Source of the DNA: Zetaproteobacteria bacterium
GTDB lineage: Bacteria > Pseudomonadota > Zetaproteobacteria > Mariprofundales > Mariprofundaceae
NCBI GenBank assembly: GCA_003228735.1
Contig: QIFG01000035.1
Location: 1-55,830, forward strand
Length of the DNA: 55,830 nt
Reading direction: 5' to 3'
In this document: piece by piece, positions 9,391 to 16,572 of the stretch
Layout: each line of letters starts with the position of its first letter
Position numbering within the stretch: the stretch's first letter is position 1
Program-made: the position numbers and the translations under genes
The notes under the pieces: model-generated
Told to the model about the DNA's origin: nothing
What the model saw: the letters and a program-made list of their open reading frames with translations, nothing else
Databases searched by the model: none

Positions 9391-10932
9391 TTAGAACTCG
9401 CAGGCAAACACCAGCTTGAGGTTGCCGTCTGCGGCACCCTGCGTCAGACCGAACAGATAGCCCAGTTCATATTCGAAATGCCTGAAGAGCTTGCCACTGA
9501 TGACGGGGCCAATGATGTGGCTTTGCCGGGACAGACTGTCAGCATTGCCCAACTCGCCCATAGTGCCATAGGCCTCAAAGCCCGGCTCGAACTCACGCAT
9601 CCAGCGCCATTTGCTGCGCCATGCATAACCCAGCTTGGTACTTTTCGTAGCCAGCACACCAAGCTCTTTTTTGAATATCAGATTGCCCGTATGAACAAGA
9701 CGGCCCATCTCTTTTTCAAGCAACAGCTTGAATTCCAATAGATCCGGTTTTTGTTGAGCAGCATCAGGAATTTGATATTCAAGATAAAAGCCCGAATCGA
9801 GCCAGTGCTCTCCCTGTTCAAACAGCTGGTAAATATTCGCCCACTTGAACCGGTCATACTGGAACCCTTTCCCCGGCTTTCTGGTAAAAACACCATAAAC
9901 CTCGGTTGCCCAGCGATCTGTAACGGCATACTCGACCGCAAATTGATGCTTGGCCGAGCCGTCCACGGCCGGATCGCCATCAAACGCAACATCCAGAAGA
10001 TATTCAATCTCCACCTCACCCCGCTCCACGACCGGCGAATAAACTTTCTTTGCCTGCGCCGGATCAACATCTCCCAGCATCAACGCTCCGGCCAGAAAAA
10101 TGCCCGCCACGGCTCTCACCGGCCTCTTGGGAGCGCCATTTATCCTTCTGCTCAGCATCATGACGGTTACCAGCATGGCGGCGAAGGAAATCACCTGCAT
10201 GCCGCTCGGCCGGTCATCATATCCGATCAGCGCATGCAGCAACTGCCCGATAACGCCGGATTCCGGCAGCAGGTGTGAAGAATCCCAGACCGGCTGGCCC
10301 AGCGCCGGCAACACGTCCACCATAACCAGATAATGCGTGGCCTGCGCAGTCATGCCCGCCGCCAGCAATGTCAGCAGCCAGCTTGTCACGCCGAACAGGT
10401 GCTTATGCGGAATGCGAACCAGTCCAGCATAGGCCACTGCCGACAGCAGGCCAGCGGAGAACAGGCCGAGTGCGCCGCCAAACAGCATCGAAGCGGCATC
10501 CTCCTGCCCGGCCGCCACAACTCCGTATAAAAACAGTACAACCTCGGAGCCCTCGCGCAGCACGGCCAGACCCACAATCATGGCCAGAGTCATGCGCGGT
10601 AAGCCGCCGTCAGCTACGGACCGGCCGACACTCTGCACATGCGCGGACAGCTCCCTGCCATGCCTGCGCATCCAGACCACGGTCCAGGCCAGCAGACCCG
10701 CAGCCAAAAAGAGAACCGCTGCATTGAATATCTCCTGGCCCATGCCAGCAACGGCAGCAGCAATGGCCCCTGCCAGCCCGGCGACTACCACGGCGCCGGC
10801 CAGGCCTGCAACTGCCCCGGCAGCAATCCATCGGCGGCTGGCGGATAACTCACGCGTGGCGGCCAGAACGATGCTGATGACAAGCGCCATCTCCAGTACC
10901 TCGCGGAAAACAATGATCAATGTTGAAGTCAT
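9391..10932 (-). CDS. FTR1-family iron permease fused to a C-terminal beta-barrel domain
   Basis: Residues 1 to about 280 are an FTR1/EfeU-like iron permease with about seven membrane segments. Both conserved REXXE iron-binding motifs are visible: REVLE near residue 10 and REGSE near 125. At about residue 270 the frame continues into a signal-peptide-like stretch (KRPVR, then a hydrophobic core, then DPAQA before KKVYSP). The remaining 220 residues look like an outer-membrane barrel, with alternating beta strands and a terminal FACEF. The usual FTR1 length is about 270-300 residues, so the protein is about twice as long as expected. I see no stop, ribosome-binding site or frameshift at the junction. 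Signal peptidase could release the barrel after synthesis. The gene is last in the fur-cupredoxin-ftr1 operon, implying iron uptake under Fur control. Confidence 0.8.
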   Translation of the reverse strand: MTSTLIIVFREVLEMALVISIVLAATRELSASRRWIAAGAVAGLAGAVVVAGLAGAIAAAVAGMGQEIFNAAVLFLAAGLLAWTVVWMRRHGRELSAHVQSVGRSVADGGLPRMTLAMIVGLAVLREGSEVVLFLYGVVAAGQEDAASMLFGGALGLFSAGLLSAVAYAGLVRIPHKHLFGVTSWLLTLLAAGMTAQATHYLVMVDVLPALGQPVWDSSHLLPESGVIGQLLHALIGYDDRPSGMQVISFAAMLVTVMMLSRRINGAPKRPVRAVAGIFLAGALMLGDVDPAQAKKVYSPVVERGEVEIEYLLDVAFDGDPAVDGSAKHQFAVEYAVTDRWATEVYGVFTRKPGKGFQYDRFKWANIYQLFEQGEHWLDSGFYLEYQIPDAAQQKPDLLEFKLLLEKEMGRLVHTGNLIFKKELGVLATKSTKLGYAWRSKWRWMREFEPGFEAYGTMGELGNADSLSRQSHIIGPVISGKLFRHFEYELGYLFGLTQGAADGNLKLVFACEF

Positions 10933-10941
10933 GCTGAAATC

Positions 10942-11319
10942 CTATTCTGCAATAATTTTGCCCTGCGCCGTATCCATATTGAACTCACCAAAGAACGGAT
11001 AGATGCCGGGATCCAACGGCCCGATATAGATATAGGCATGGGACCCGCCGGGGATGATCTTTTCGCGATTCAACTCATAGCTTTCAAACTCTTCGGGCGT
11101 GGCATCCAGATTTCTGACCAGAATTCGCAGGCGCTCACCAGCCGGAATGATCAGCTCGGCTGGCTCAAAGCGATGGTTCTTGATCACAAGTTCTGCCTCG
11201 GCCGCTGATAATTCCGGTGCGCTCATAGCCACCACAACTGTTGCCAGGGCGCATCCGGCAGCCAGCCGTAAAAGGTTCAGCTTTGCAGCCCTGGTCTTGA
11301 TTCGCTGATAGTGCGTCAT
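10942..11319 (-). CDS. Periplasmic cupredoxin-like protein (FTR1 partner)
   Basis: About 125 residues: a signal peptide (RLAAGCALATVVVAMSAPELSAA) followed by a single cupredoxin-fold domain. The start is the ATG at 11319, which overlaps the fur stop codon (ATGA), indicating translational coupling; a further in-frame upstream start would lie inside fur. The mature part has the beta-strand pattern of Cupredoxin_1 but no cysteine, so it is not a classical blue-copper site. It resembles the cupredoxin domain of EfeO-type proteins that accompany FTR1 permeases. A role delivering or oxidising iron in the periplasm for the downstream FTR1 gene, nine bases away, is inferred. Confidence 0.75.
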   Translation of the reverse strand: MTHYQRIKTRAAKLNLLRLAAGCALATVVVAMSAPELSAAEAELVIKNHRFEPAELIIPAGERLRILVRNLDATPEEFESYELNREKIIPGGSHAYIYIGPLDPGIYPFFGEFNMDTAQGKIIAE

Positions 11320-11699
11320 GACTGCTGACCACAACGGGCACAACAACCGAACAGAATCAGTTGGTGACCGCTCATCTGAAACCCCTTCTCATGTGCCACC
11401 ACCTTCTGCAGGGCCTCGATGGTGTCATTGGCAAACTCTTCGATGCTGCCGCACTTTGTGCACACCATATGATCGTGATGCTTTTTAACCGCCCGCTCGT
11501 AACGCTTTTTGTCAGCCAGTTGAACACTGTTGACCAGGCCATCCGTCTCCAGAGCAGCCAGGCCGCGATAGACCGTGGCAATGCCGATCTTGTGACCACG
11601 GATGATAAGTTCACGCGCCAGTTCATCGGCATCCCAGTGCTGATTCGATGCATTGATCAGGTTAAGAATCGTTTGTCTCTGTATTGTTAACTTTGCCAT
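11316..11699 (-). CDS. fur: Fur-family metal-responsive repressor
   Basis: A 127-residue Fur-family regulator. The winged-helix DNA-binding half (residues 1-80) contains the GIATVYRGLAALETDGLV recognition region. The metal-binding half has the HHDHMVCTKCG motif and a second CXXC pair near the C-terminus (CCARCG), which should hold structural zinc. It is slightly short for Fur (about 140-150 residues), so it could be a Zur- or PerR-like paralogue. It is first in an operon with the cupredoxin and FTR1 genes, which favours iron as the signal. The divergent region just upstream carries Fur-box-like inverted repeats, suggesting autoregulation. Confidence 0.85.
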   Translation of the reverse strand: MAKLTIQRQTILNLINASNQHWDADELARELIIRGHKIGIATVYRGLAALETDGLVNSVQLADKKRYERAVKKHHDHMVCTKCGSIEEFANDTIEALQKVVAHEKGFQMSGHQLILFGCCARCGQQS

Positions 11700-11704
11700 G
11701 GGTG

Positions 11705-11750
11705 CGAACGATAACCATTATCGCTATCAATGCAAGCACATTATCGTTCG
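11705..11750. promoter_or_regulatory. Fur-box-like inverted repeats in divergent promoter
   Basis: CGAACGATAA at 11705-11714 and TTATCGTTCG at 11741-11750 form a perfect 10-bp inverted repeat. A compact CGATAACCATTATCG at 11709-11723 is itself palindromic and close to the GATAAT-type Fur consensus. The sites lie just upstream of the fur start and about 100 bases upstream of the carbonic anhydrase start. They could therefore control both genes. Assignment to Fur is inferred from sequence and neighbourhood. Confidence 0.65.
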
Positions 11751-11843
11751 GCCGCTTTATGCATGGCCAGGGCATTGATAGACAACGAACAAAGCATAGC
11801 ATGCTGCCTGAAGGCATCATCTAAAAATCAGGGAGGATACCTT

Positions 11844-12581
11844 ATGTCCAAGCGCTTAATCTTTGCCGCCTGCATGACCATGGCATGCGCCACCCCAAGC
11901 TTGGCGGATGGCGCCAACTGGGGCTATAAAGGAGGCGGCGGACCGAACTACTGGGGCGACCTGAAAAGCAGCTACGCCGCCTGCAAGAACGGGATGGCGC
12001 AATCGCCAATCGATATTACAGATGCCAGGCAGGAAAACCTGCCGTCCATTAAATTCCACTATGCGTCAGGCGGCAACCCTGCCGCTGTCAACAACGGTCG
12101 CACCATCAAGGTCAGCGTCCCGCAGGGACGCTATATCGTCATCGGTGGACAACAGTTCAATCTACTGCGATTCAATTTCCACGCCCCGAGCGAAAATACC
12201 GTGGAAGGCAAGACCTTTGATATGGAAGCTCACTTTGTGCATGCCAACGCCGGAGGAAAATTGGCAATCGTGGCCGTGCTGTTTGAGGAGGGCGCAGCAA
12301 ACCCCGCACTGAACAAGATTTGGAAAAAGCTCCCCATGCATGCCGGAACCAAGGCCGGCTTCCACACCGTGGATGTGGCCCCTTTGCTGCCAAAGGATAA
12401 GTCGTATTACCACTTTATGGGTTCGTTGACGACACCGCCGTGCACAGAGGGTGTACGCTGGTATGTACTTAAGACACCTGTTTCCGTTGGCAAAAAACAA
12501 CTGAAGAAATTCCACGAAATATATAACGGCAATGTGCGTCCGGCGCAGCCATTGAACGGCCGGGAAATCAAAGCCAACTAG
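11844..12581 (+). CDS. Alpha-class carbonic anhydrase, periplasmic
   Basis: A 245-residue alpha carbonic anhydrase with a signal peptide ending near PSLADG. The start is the ATG at 11844, preceded by GGGAGGA; the frame is open further upstream without a ribosome-binding site. Family motifs are intact: SPIDI, HAPSEN, MEAHFVH and GSLTTPPCTEGV. The family normally coordinates zinc with three histidines, two of them as HFH before the PSE motif. Here that segment reads RFNFHAPSE, so the first ligand position is Asn111; His113 and His130 remain. Catalysis (CO2 hydration) may be reduced or the metal changed. The gene is divergent from the Fur iron operon, and a terminator follows the stop. Confidence 0.85.
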   Translation: MSKRLIFAACMTMACATPSLADGANWGYKGGGGPNYWGDLKSSYAACKNGMAQSPIDITDARQENLPSIKFHYASGGNPAAVNNGRTIKVSVPQGRYIVIGGQQFNLLRFNFHAPSENTVEGKTFDMEAHFVHANAGGKLAIVAVLFEEGAANPALNKIWKKLPMHAGTKAGFHTVDVAPLLPKDKSYYHFMGSLTTPPCTEGVRWYVLKTPVSVGKKQLKKFHEIYNGNVRPAQPLNGREIKAN

Positions 12582-12603
12582 ACAGAGTTTTCACTTATCG
12601 AGG

Positions 12604-12627
12604 CCCGCCTGATCAGGCGGGTTTTTT
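12604..12627 (+). terminator. Rho-independent terminator after carbonic anhydrase
   Basis: A perfect palindrome CCCGCCTGATCAGGCGGG at 12604-12621 is followed by six T on the plus strand. It ends carbonic anhydrase transcription. The T-run overlaps the stop codon of the convergent phoR gene. Confidence 0.9.
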
Positions 12628-13789
12628 ATGTTACTGCCAGGGGAATGTGCATTTTCACCCTCAACCCATGCGGCTTGCGGTTGCTCAGATCTATGCTGCC
12701 GCCATGCGCCTCAAGCATTTCACTGGCAATGGCCAGCCCCAGGCCGTGACCGCCATAGCCACGAGCCTCGTCCACGCGGTAAAAACGTTCTGTGGCGCGA
12801 GCCAGATGTTCCTCATCCATGCCCGGCCCATCATCAGAGATGTCCACCAGGCAATCTCTGTCCGATGAGCCAATACGCAACCGAACCACTCCCTTCTCAG
12901 GCGAGTGGCGCAGGGCATTGCTGAGCACATTTTCCAGCACCCGATGCAAATCATCAGCATGCATGGCCACCGGCGACAACGTATCAGGCTCATCCGTTTC
13001 AATCTTCAGGCCCCTTGCCTCGCATTGCGGAGCCAGCGCATCGCACACCTGCCGCAGAACCCCTGCCATCTCCGCCCTCGCCTCACCGCCGGGTTGCTTG
13101 TATTCAATCTGATCCAGGGTCAACAACGCATCCAGCAGGCTGTTTACACGCTTGGCCTCATCCGCAATAACTCCCGCTGCTTCATGCTGCAACTCAGGCT
13201 TGTCACCAAACGACTGGATACTGCGGGCATACCCCAGCATGGATGTCAGCGGGGTTTTCAGATCATGCATGATATTGGAGACAAATTGCTTGCGTTGCTT
13301 TTCCAGCAGCGCCTGCCGGGTTACATCAAGACAAAGCAGCAGCGCCTGTTCCTTGCCCAATGGCGCCAGGCGCGCCGCAAGCACTCTGCCTTCAATATGG
13401 ATATCCGGCAGTGATGATGCCTCAGGCAAGTCATGCAAGGCATCCATGAACGAGCGATACCAGTCCGGCTCACGGTAAAATATCAGCATGGACTGAGGTA
13501 AATCGTGTGCCTTATCCATCTTGAATAAAGACCGTGCCTGGGCATTCGCCGCCAATACTCGCCCCAGGCGATCCACCCGCATGACTGCTTCGTTGATGGC
13601 TGAAAACAGAACATCCAGCCGCCGGCCACGGCGCTTAACCACAGATTCGAGATCGTCCCGAGTTCGTTCAAGCTGGTCGATCCGGGTCTGCTTTTCCTTA
13701 AGATCGCGTTTCAGGCGATGCGCATAGCGGCTGTAGATTGCCAGCACGGCAATCAACGCAGCAACAGCCAGCAATATGGATGAATTCAC
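12626..13789 (-). CDS. phoR: Phosphate regulon sensor histidine kinase PhoR
   Basis: A 387-residue membrane sensor kinase. One N-terminal hydrophobic segment comes first, then a short coiled-coil linker, a PAS domain at about residues 55-165, and HisKA and HATPase domains. The phosphoacceptor histidine is in MHDLKTPLTSM near residue 174. The N-box is NVLSNALRHSP and the G-boxes are DDGPGM and GGHGLGLAIA. The single membrane span with a cytoplasmic PAS domain and no large periplasmic loop is the PhoR layout, in which the Pst complex and PhoU supply the phosphate signal. It follows phoB by three bases, and the whole pst operon is divergent next to it. Confidence 0.88.
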   Translation of the reverse strand: MNSSILLAVAALIAVLAIYSRYAHRLKRDLKEKQTRIDQLERTRDDLESVVKRRGRRLDVLFSAINEAVMRVDRLGRVLAANAQARSLFKMDKAHDLPQSMLIFYREPDWYRSFMDALHDLPEASSLPDIHIEGRVLAARLAPLGKEQALLLCLDVTRQALLEKQRKQFVSNIMHDLKTPLTSMLGYARSIQSFGDKPELQHEAAGVIADEAKRVNSLLDALLTLDQIEYKQPGGEARAEMAGVLRQVCDALAPQCEARGLKIETDEPDTLSPVAMHADDLHRVLENVLSNALRHSPEKGVVRLRIGSSDRDCLVDISDDGPGMDEEHLARATERFYRVDEARGYGGHGLGLAIASEMLEAHGGSIDLSNRKPHGLRVKMHIPLAVT

Positions 13790-13792
13790 TCT

Positions 13793-14491
13793 TTACTGCT
13801 CTTGCCTGTCAGCGAAGCGATAACCGATGCCCCTGATCGTCTTGATACAATTGGCGGCTCCGGCCACGGATAATGATTTCCGCAGCCTTTTTACGGCCAC
13901 ATCCACCGTCCGTGGCTCGACAAATGCATCCCTTCCCCACACGTGATCGAGAAGATATTCGCGCCGGCATACCTTGCCCGCCTTCTTCATCAGTTCATGC
14001 AGCAGTTGAAACTCCAGCCTGCGAAGGTCGATGACCTGGCCGTTTACGCGCACCTCGGGCACATCCGGATCAAGGTGAATATCAGCTACAGTCAGCCCCG
14101 CCGAGACAGGCTCGGAGCGGCGCAGCAAAGCACCTACCCGCGCCACCAGTTCTTCCGGCTCAAATGGCTTCGCCAGATAGTCGTCTGCACCTTCGCTCAA
14201 TCCATGCACACGTTCACTGGTCTGCCCCAGAGCCGTCACCATCAGTACGGGCACACGATCTTTCTGTTTGGAGTTGTTCAGCCAACGCAGGACTTTCATA
14301 CCACTGGTTCCCGGCAGCATACGATCCAGAACAACCAGCCTCCACCTCCGCTCCTGCAACAGACGCATGGCATCACTGCCATTGCCGCAGGTTGCCACCC
14401 GATATCCCGAAGCTCTCAGGTTCAGTGCGATCAGGCGCGCAATTGCCTCATCGTCTTCGACAACCAGAATCTCTTCCTGTTCGCTGTGCAT
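13793..14491 (-). CDS. phoB: Phosphate regulon response regulator PhoB
   Basis: A 232-residue OmpR/PhoB-family response regulator. The receiver domain has the acidic pocket (EDDEA) and the phosphoacceptor aspartate in VVLDRMLPG, with the conserved lysine in LAKPFEPEEL. The C-terminal winged helix ends with VDVAVKRLRKSL and the GIGYRF signature. It should bind the Pho boxes seen near 15106-15148 and activate oprP-pst under phosphate limitation. It lies directly before phoR and downstream of the cyclic-nucleotide-binding-like gene, probably in one transcript. Confidence 0.9.
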   Translation of the reverse strand: MHSEQEEILVVEDDEAIARLIALNLRASGYRVATCGNGSDAMRLLQERRWRLVVLDRMLPGTSGMKVLRWLNNSKQKDRVPVLMVTALGQTSERVHGLSEGADDYLAKPFEPEELVARVGALLRRSEPVSAGLTVADIHLDPDVPEVRVNGQVIDLRRLEFQLLHELMKKAGKVCRREYLLDHVWGRDAFVEPRTVDVAVKRLRKSLSVAGAANCIKTIRGIGYRFADRQEQ

Positions 14492-14544
14492 GTTGCGTTC
14501 GATAATGGGTGAAGCCTTGCCTCAAGACAAGACCGCCTTGGGCG

Positions 14545-15060
14545 CTACCGGTGGCAGCCCAGCGCATATTCCCGCAGCGCGGCATATTCGATCTCCAGCT
14601 TCAGGGCCATGCGGGAGAGCAGCCGGAACATAAAGCGGAGAAGCTGGCCGCCAAGGTTCGGATGTTCCAGGGTGATGACATCGAAATATTTGCGATTGAT
14701 TGTCAGCACCGTCAGGTCGGATTCCGCTCGTACCGCTGCGGAGTGCAGGCGATCCTGATCCAGAAACGAGAACAGTCCAAACACATCGCCTGCACGCAGG
14801 CTTGCATAAACATGACGGGAGGTATCTGAAACTGAAACGCTGCCCTCAAGGATCAGATGCATTACATTGTCAGATTTCTCTCCAGCCTTGTAAATTACTG
14901 TGCCCTGTTTGATAACGCATTCCTCAAAGCACATAAACAGGAGTCTGGCATCACTTAATTTTAGCTCCTGCGCCACGGGTAAAGAACGGAAACGTGTGAA
15001 GCTTGGATTCGCCGTTACTGCGGCCTCAAAACTGATGGCCATATTATCTTCCTTATTCAT
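14545..15060 (-). CDS. Cyclic nucleotide-binding-like domain protein without DNA-binding domain
   Basis: A 171-residue protein that is almost entirely one cNMP-binding beta-roll (residues 40-150), with no helix-turn-helix and no enzyme domain. The start is the ATG at 15060, preceded by GGAGGTGGAT. The phosphate-binding cassette is weak: the usual FGE is FGLFSF here, so the conserved glutamate is missing, although an arginine follows in DRLHSAAV. Cyclic nucleotide binding is therefore doubtful and another ligand or a protein partner is possible. It sits first in front of phoB-phoR, with Pho-box-like repeats upstream, so it is probably phosphate-regulated and may tune PhoR or PhoB. That role is inference. 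Confidence 0.7.
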   Translation of the reverse strand: MNKEDNMAISFEAAVTANPSFTRFRSLPVAQELKLSDARLLFMCFEECVIKQGTVIYKAGEKSDNVMHLILEGSVSVSDTSRHVYASLRAGDVFGLFSFLDQDRLHSAAVRAESDLTVLTINRKYFDVITLEHPNLGGQLLRFMFRLLSRMALKLEIEYAALREYALGCHR

Positions 15061-15105
15061 ATCCACCTCCATCTGTGGTTTCGGACGGCAGGTTGCTGCA
15101 ACAAC

Positions 15106-15148
15106 ATGACACGTTGATGACATGACACGCATGTCACACGCGGGTCAC
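15106..15148. promoter_or_regulatory. Back-to-back Pho-box-like repeats
   Basis: On the minus strand TGTCAT occurs at 15117-15122 and again at 15106-15111, an 11-base period. On the plus strand TGTCAC at 15132-15137 and GGTCAC at 15143-15148 also have an 11-base period. This matches the PhoB Pho-box layout of 7-bp direct repeats with 4-bp spacers. The minus-strand site faces the cNMP-like gene and phoBR; the plus-strand site faces oprP and pst. PhoB binding is inferred from pattern and context. Confidence 0.65.
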
Positions 15149-15220
15149 ATAACTCCTCTACGTTGCGCCACGTCAGAACAACAACTGATTCAATATATCC
15201 GGAAGGGAAGGAGAAATGAC

Positions 15221-16489
15221 ATGCACAAAACAATGATAAAATTAGAGGTGCTGGCGCTGGCGCTCATGCTTGGCGTAATACCAGGCAGAGCCATGGCCGC
15301 CAGCAGCAACACCCTTACCGACCTGCTAGAGGCCAAGGGAGTGATCACCAGCGACGAGGCCAAACAGGCCAAAAAGGAAGCAAAAAAAGCCGAAAAGGAA
15401 AAAAGCAAGAAACTGAAGTTCGGCGGACGCATCCAGGCGGATGCCGCCTTCTATAAGGACGATCCGGGCCTGGATATGGGTGACGGCGCCGAATTCCGCC
15501 GCGCACGTCTGTTCGCCAAGGGCAAGATCGGTGATTTCCACTACAAGGCTCAGTACGATTTCGCCGGTAATAAGACGACGATCAAGGACCTCTACATCCA
15601 GTACACGGGGCTACCCGTCCATATCAAGGTTGGCAACTTCAAGGAACCGTTCAGTCTGGAAGAGTTGACCAGTTCCAAGTACATCACCTTCATGGAGCGT
15701 GCGCTGCCAAACGCGTTCGCACCCAGCCGTAATATCGGCGCCGCCTTCTCCGGGCACGGCGATTCATGGAGCGCCGCCGCAGGCGTCTTCACCAATGGCG
15801 CTTCCGGCACAACGGAGGGTGTGGATTCCAAGTTCGACGCCACCGGCCGCCTGACGTTTGCGCCAATGCACGAGAGTGGCCGTGTCATTCATCTGGGTGC
15901 TGGCATCAACTACAACCTGCCGGACTCCACAAGGACACTGAGATTCCGTGCACGTCCGGAATCCCACATTACGCACAAGCGCCTTGTGGACACCGGCAGC
16001 ATCGCGAATGTAGACAGCATCCTGAAGTACGGCTTGGAGGCGGCGGCCGTCTTCGGCCCCGCATCCATACAGGGCGAATATGTCCGCACCGATGTAAGTT
16101 TCCAGAATGGTGTCACTAACGAGCCAAGCTTCAGCGGCTACTATATCTTCGGAAGCTGGTTCCTCACCGGTGAGTCGCGTCCGTATAGCGTCAAAAAGGG
16201 CAGCTTTGGCCGCGTACATCCGAACCACAACTTCCAGCTTGGCGCGGACGGCTGGGGTGCATGGGAAGTCGCCGCACGTTTCAGCCAGATGGATCTGGAA
16301 GACACTGGATTTGCCGGCGGCAAGGAGCAGAACATCACCGTCGGTCTGAACTGGTATCCGCATCCGCACCTGCGCTGGATGCTCAACTGGGTGCATGCTT
16401 CGACGGACCGCTCACCCCTGGCTCCGGCCACAGCCACCAGCAACTTCGGTCCGGATGTGTTCCAGATGCGGGCGCAGGTAGATTTCTAA
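15221..16489 (+). CDS. oprP: Phosphate-selective porin, OprP/OprO family
   Basis: A 422-residue outer-membrane porin for phosphate or polyphosphate uptake. The start is the ATG at 15221, after GGAAGGGAAGGAG. A signal peptide (cleaved near RAMAASS) is followed by a short Lys/Ala/Glu-rich coiled-coil segment (residues 45-65). The barrel then opens with the OprP-typical LKFGGRIQADAAFY and RRARLFAKGKIGDF, and includes KVGNFKEPFSLEELTS. It ends with the strand RAQVDF and a C-terminal Phe typical of barrels. It heads the oprP-pstSCAB-phoU cluster behind a Pho-box-like site, fitting phosphate-starvation induction. Confidence 0.87.
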   Translation: MHKTMIKLEVLALALMLGVIPGRAMAASSNTLTDLLEAKGVITSDEAKQAKKEAKKAEKEKSKKLKFGGRIQADAAFYKDDPGLDMGDGAEFRRARLFAKGKIGDFHYKAQYDFAGNKTTIKDLYIQYTGLPVHIKVGNFKEPFSLEELTSSKYITFMERALPNAFAPSRNIGAAFSGHGDSWSAAAGVFTNGASGTTEGVDSKFDATGRLTFAPMHESGRVIHLGAGINYNLPDSTRTLRFRARPESHITHKRLVDTGSIANVDSILKYGLEAAAVFGPASIQGEYVRTDVSFQNGVTNEPSFSGYYIFGSWFLTGESRPYSVKKGSFGRVHPNHNFQLGADGWGAWEVAARFSQMDLEDTGFAGGKEQNITVGLNWYPHPHLRWMLNWVHASTDRSPLAPATATSNFGPDVFQMRAQVDF

Positions 16490-16500
16490 CTGGCTGAAAG

Positions 16501-16541
16501 GGCCAGGCGGGAAGAACGTATCTACCCGCCTGGCCTTCTTT
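16501..16541 (+). terminator. Intercistronic hairpin between oprP and pstS
   Basis: GGCCAGGCGGG (16501-16511) and CCCGCCTGGCC (16525-16535) form a perfect 11-bp stem with a 13-base loop, followed by TTCTTT. It should terminate or attenuate oprP transcription and may set the oprP:pstS ratio. No obvious Pho box lies between it and pstS. Confidence 0.8.
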
Positions 16542-16572
16542 ACAATACATTTTCAATAAAAGGAGAAACAAT

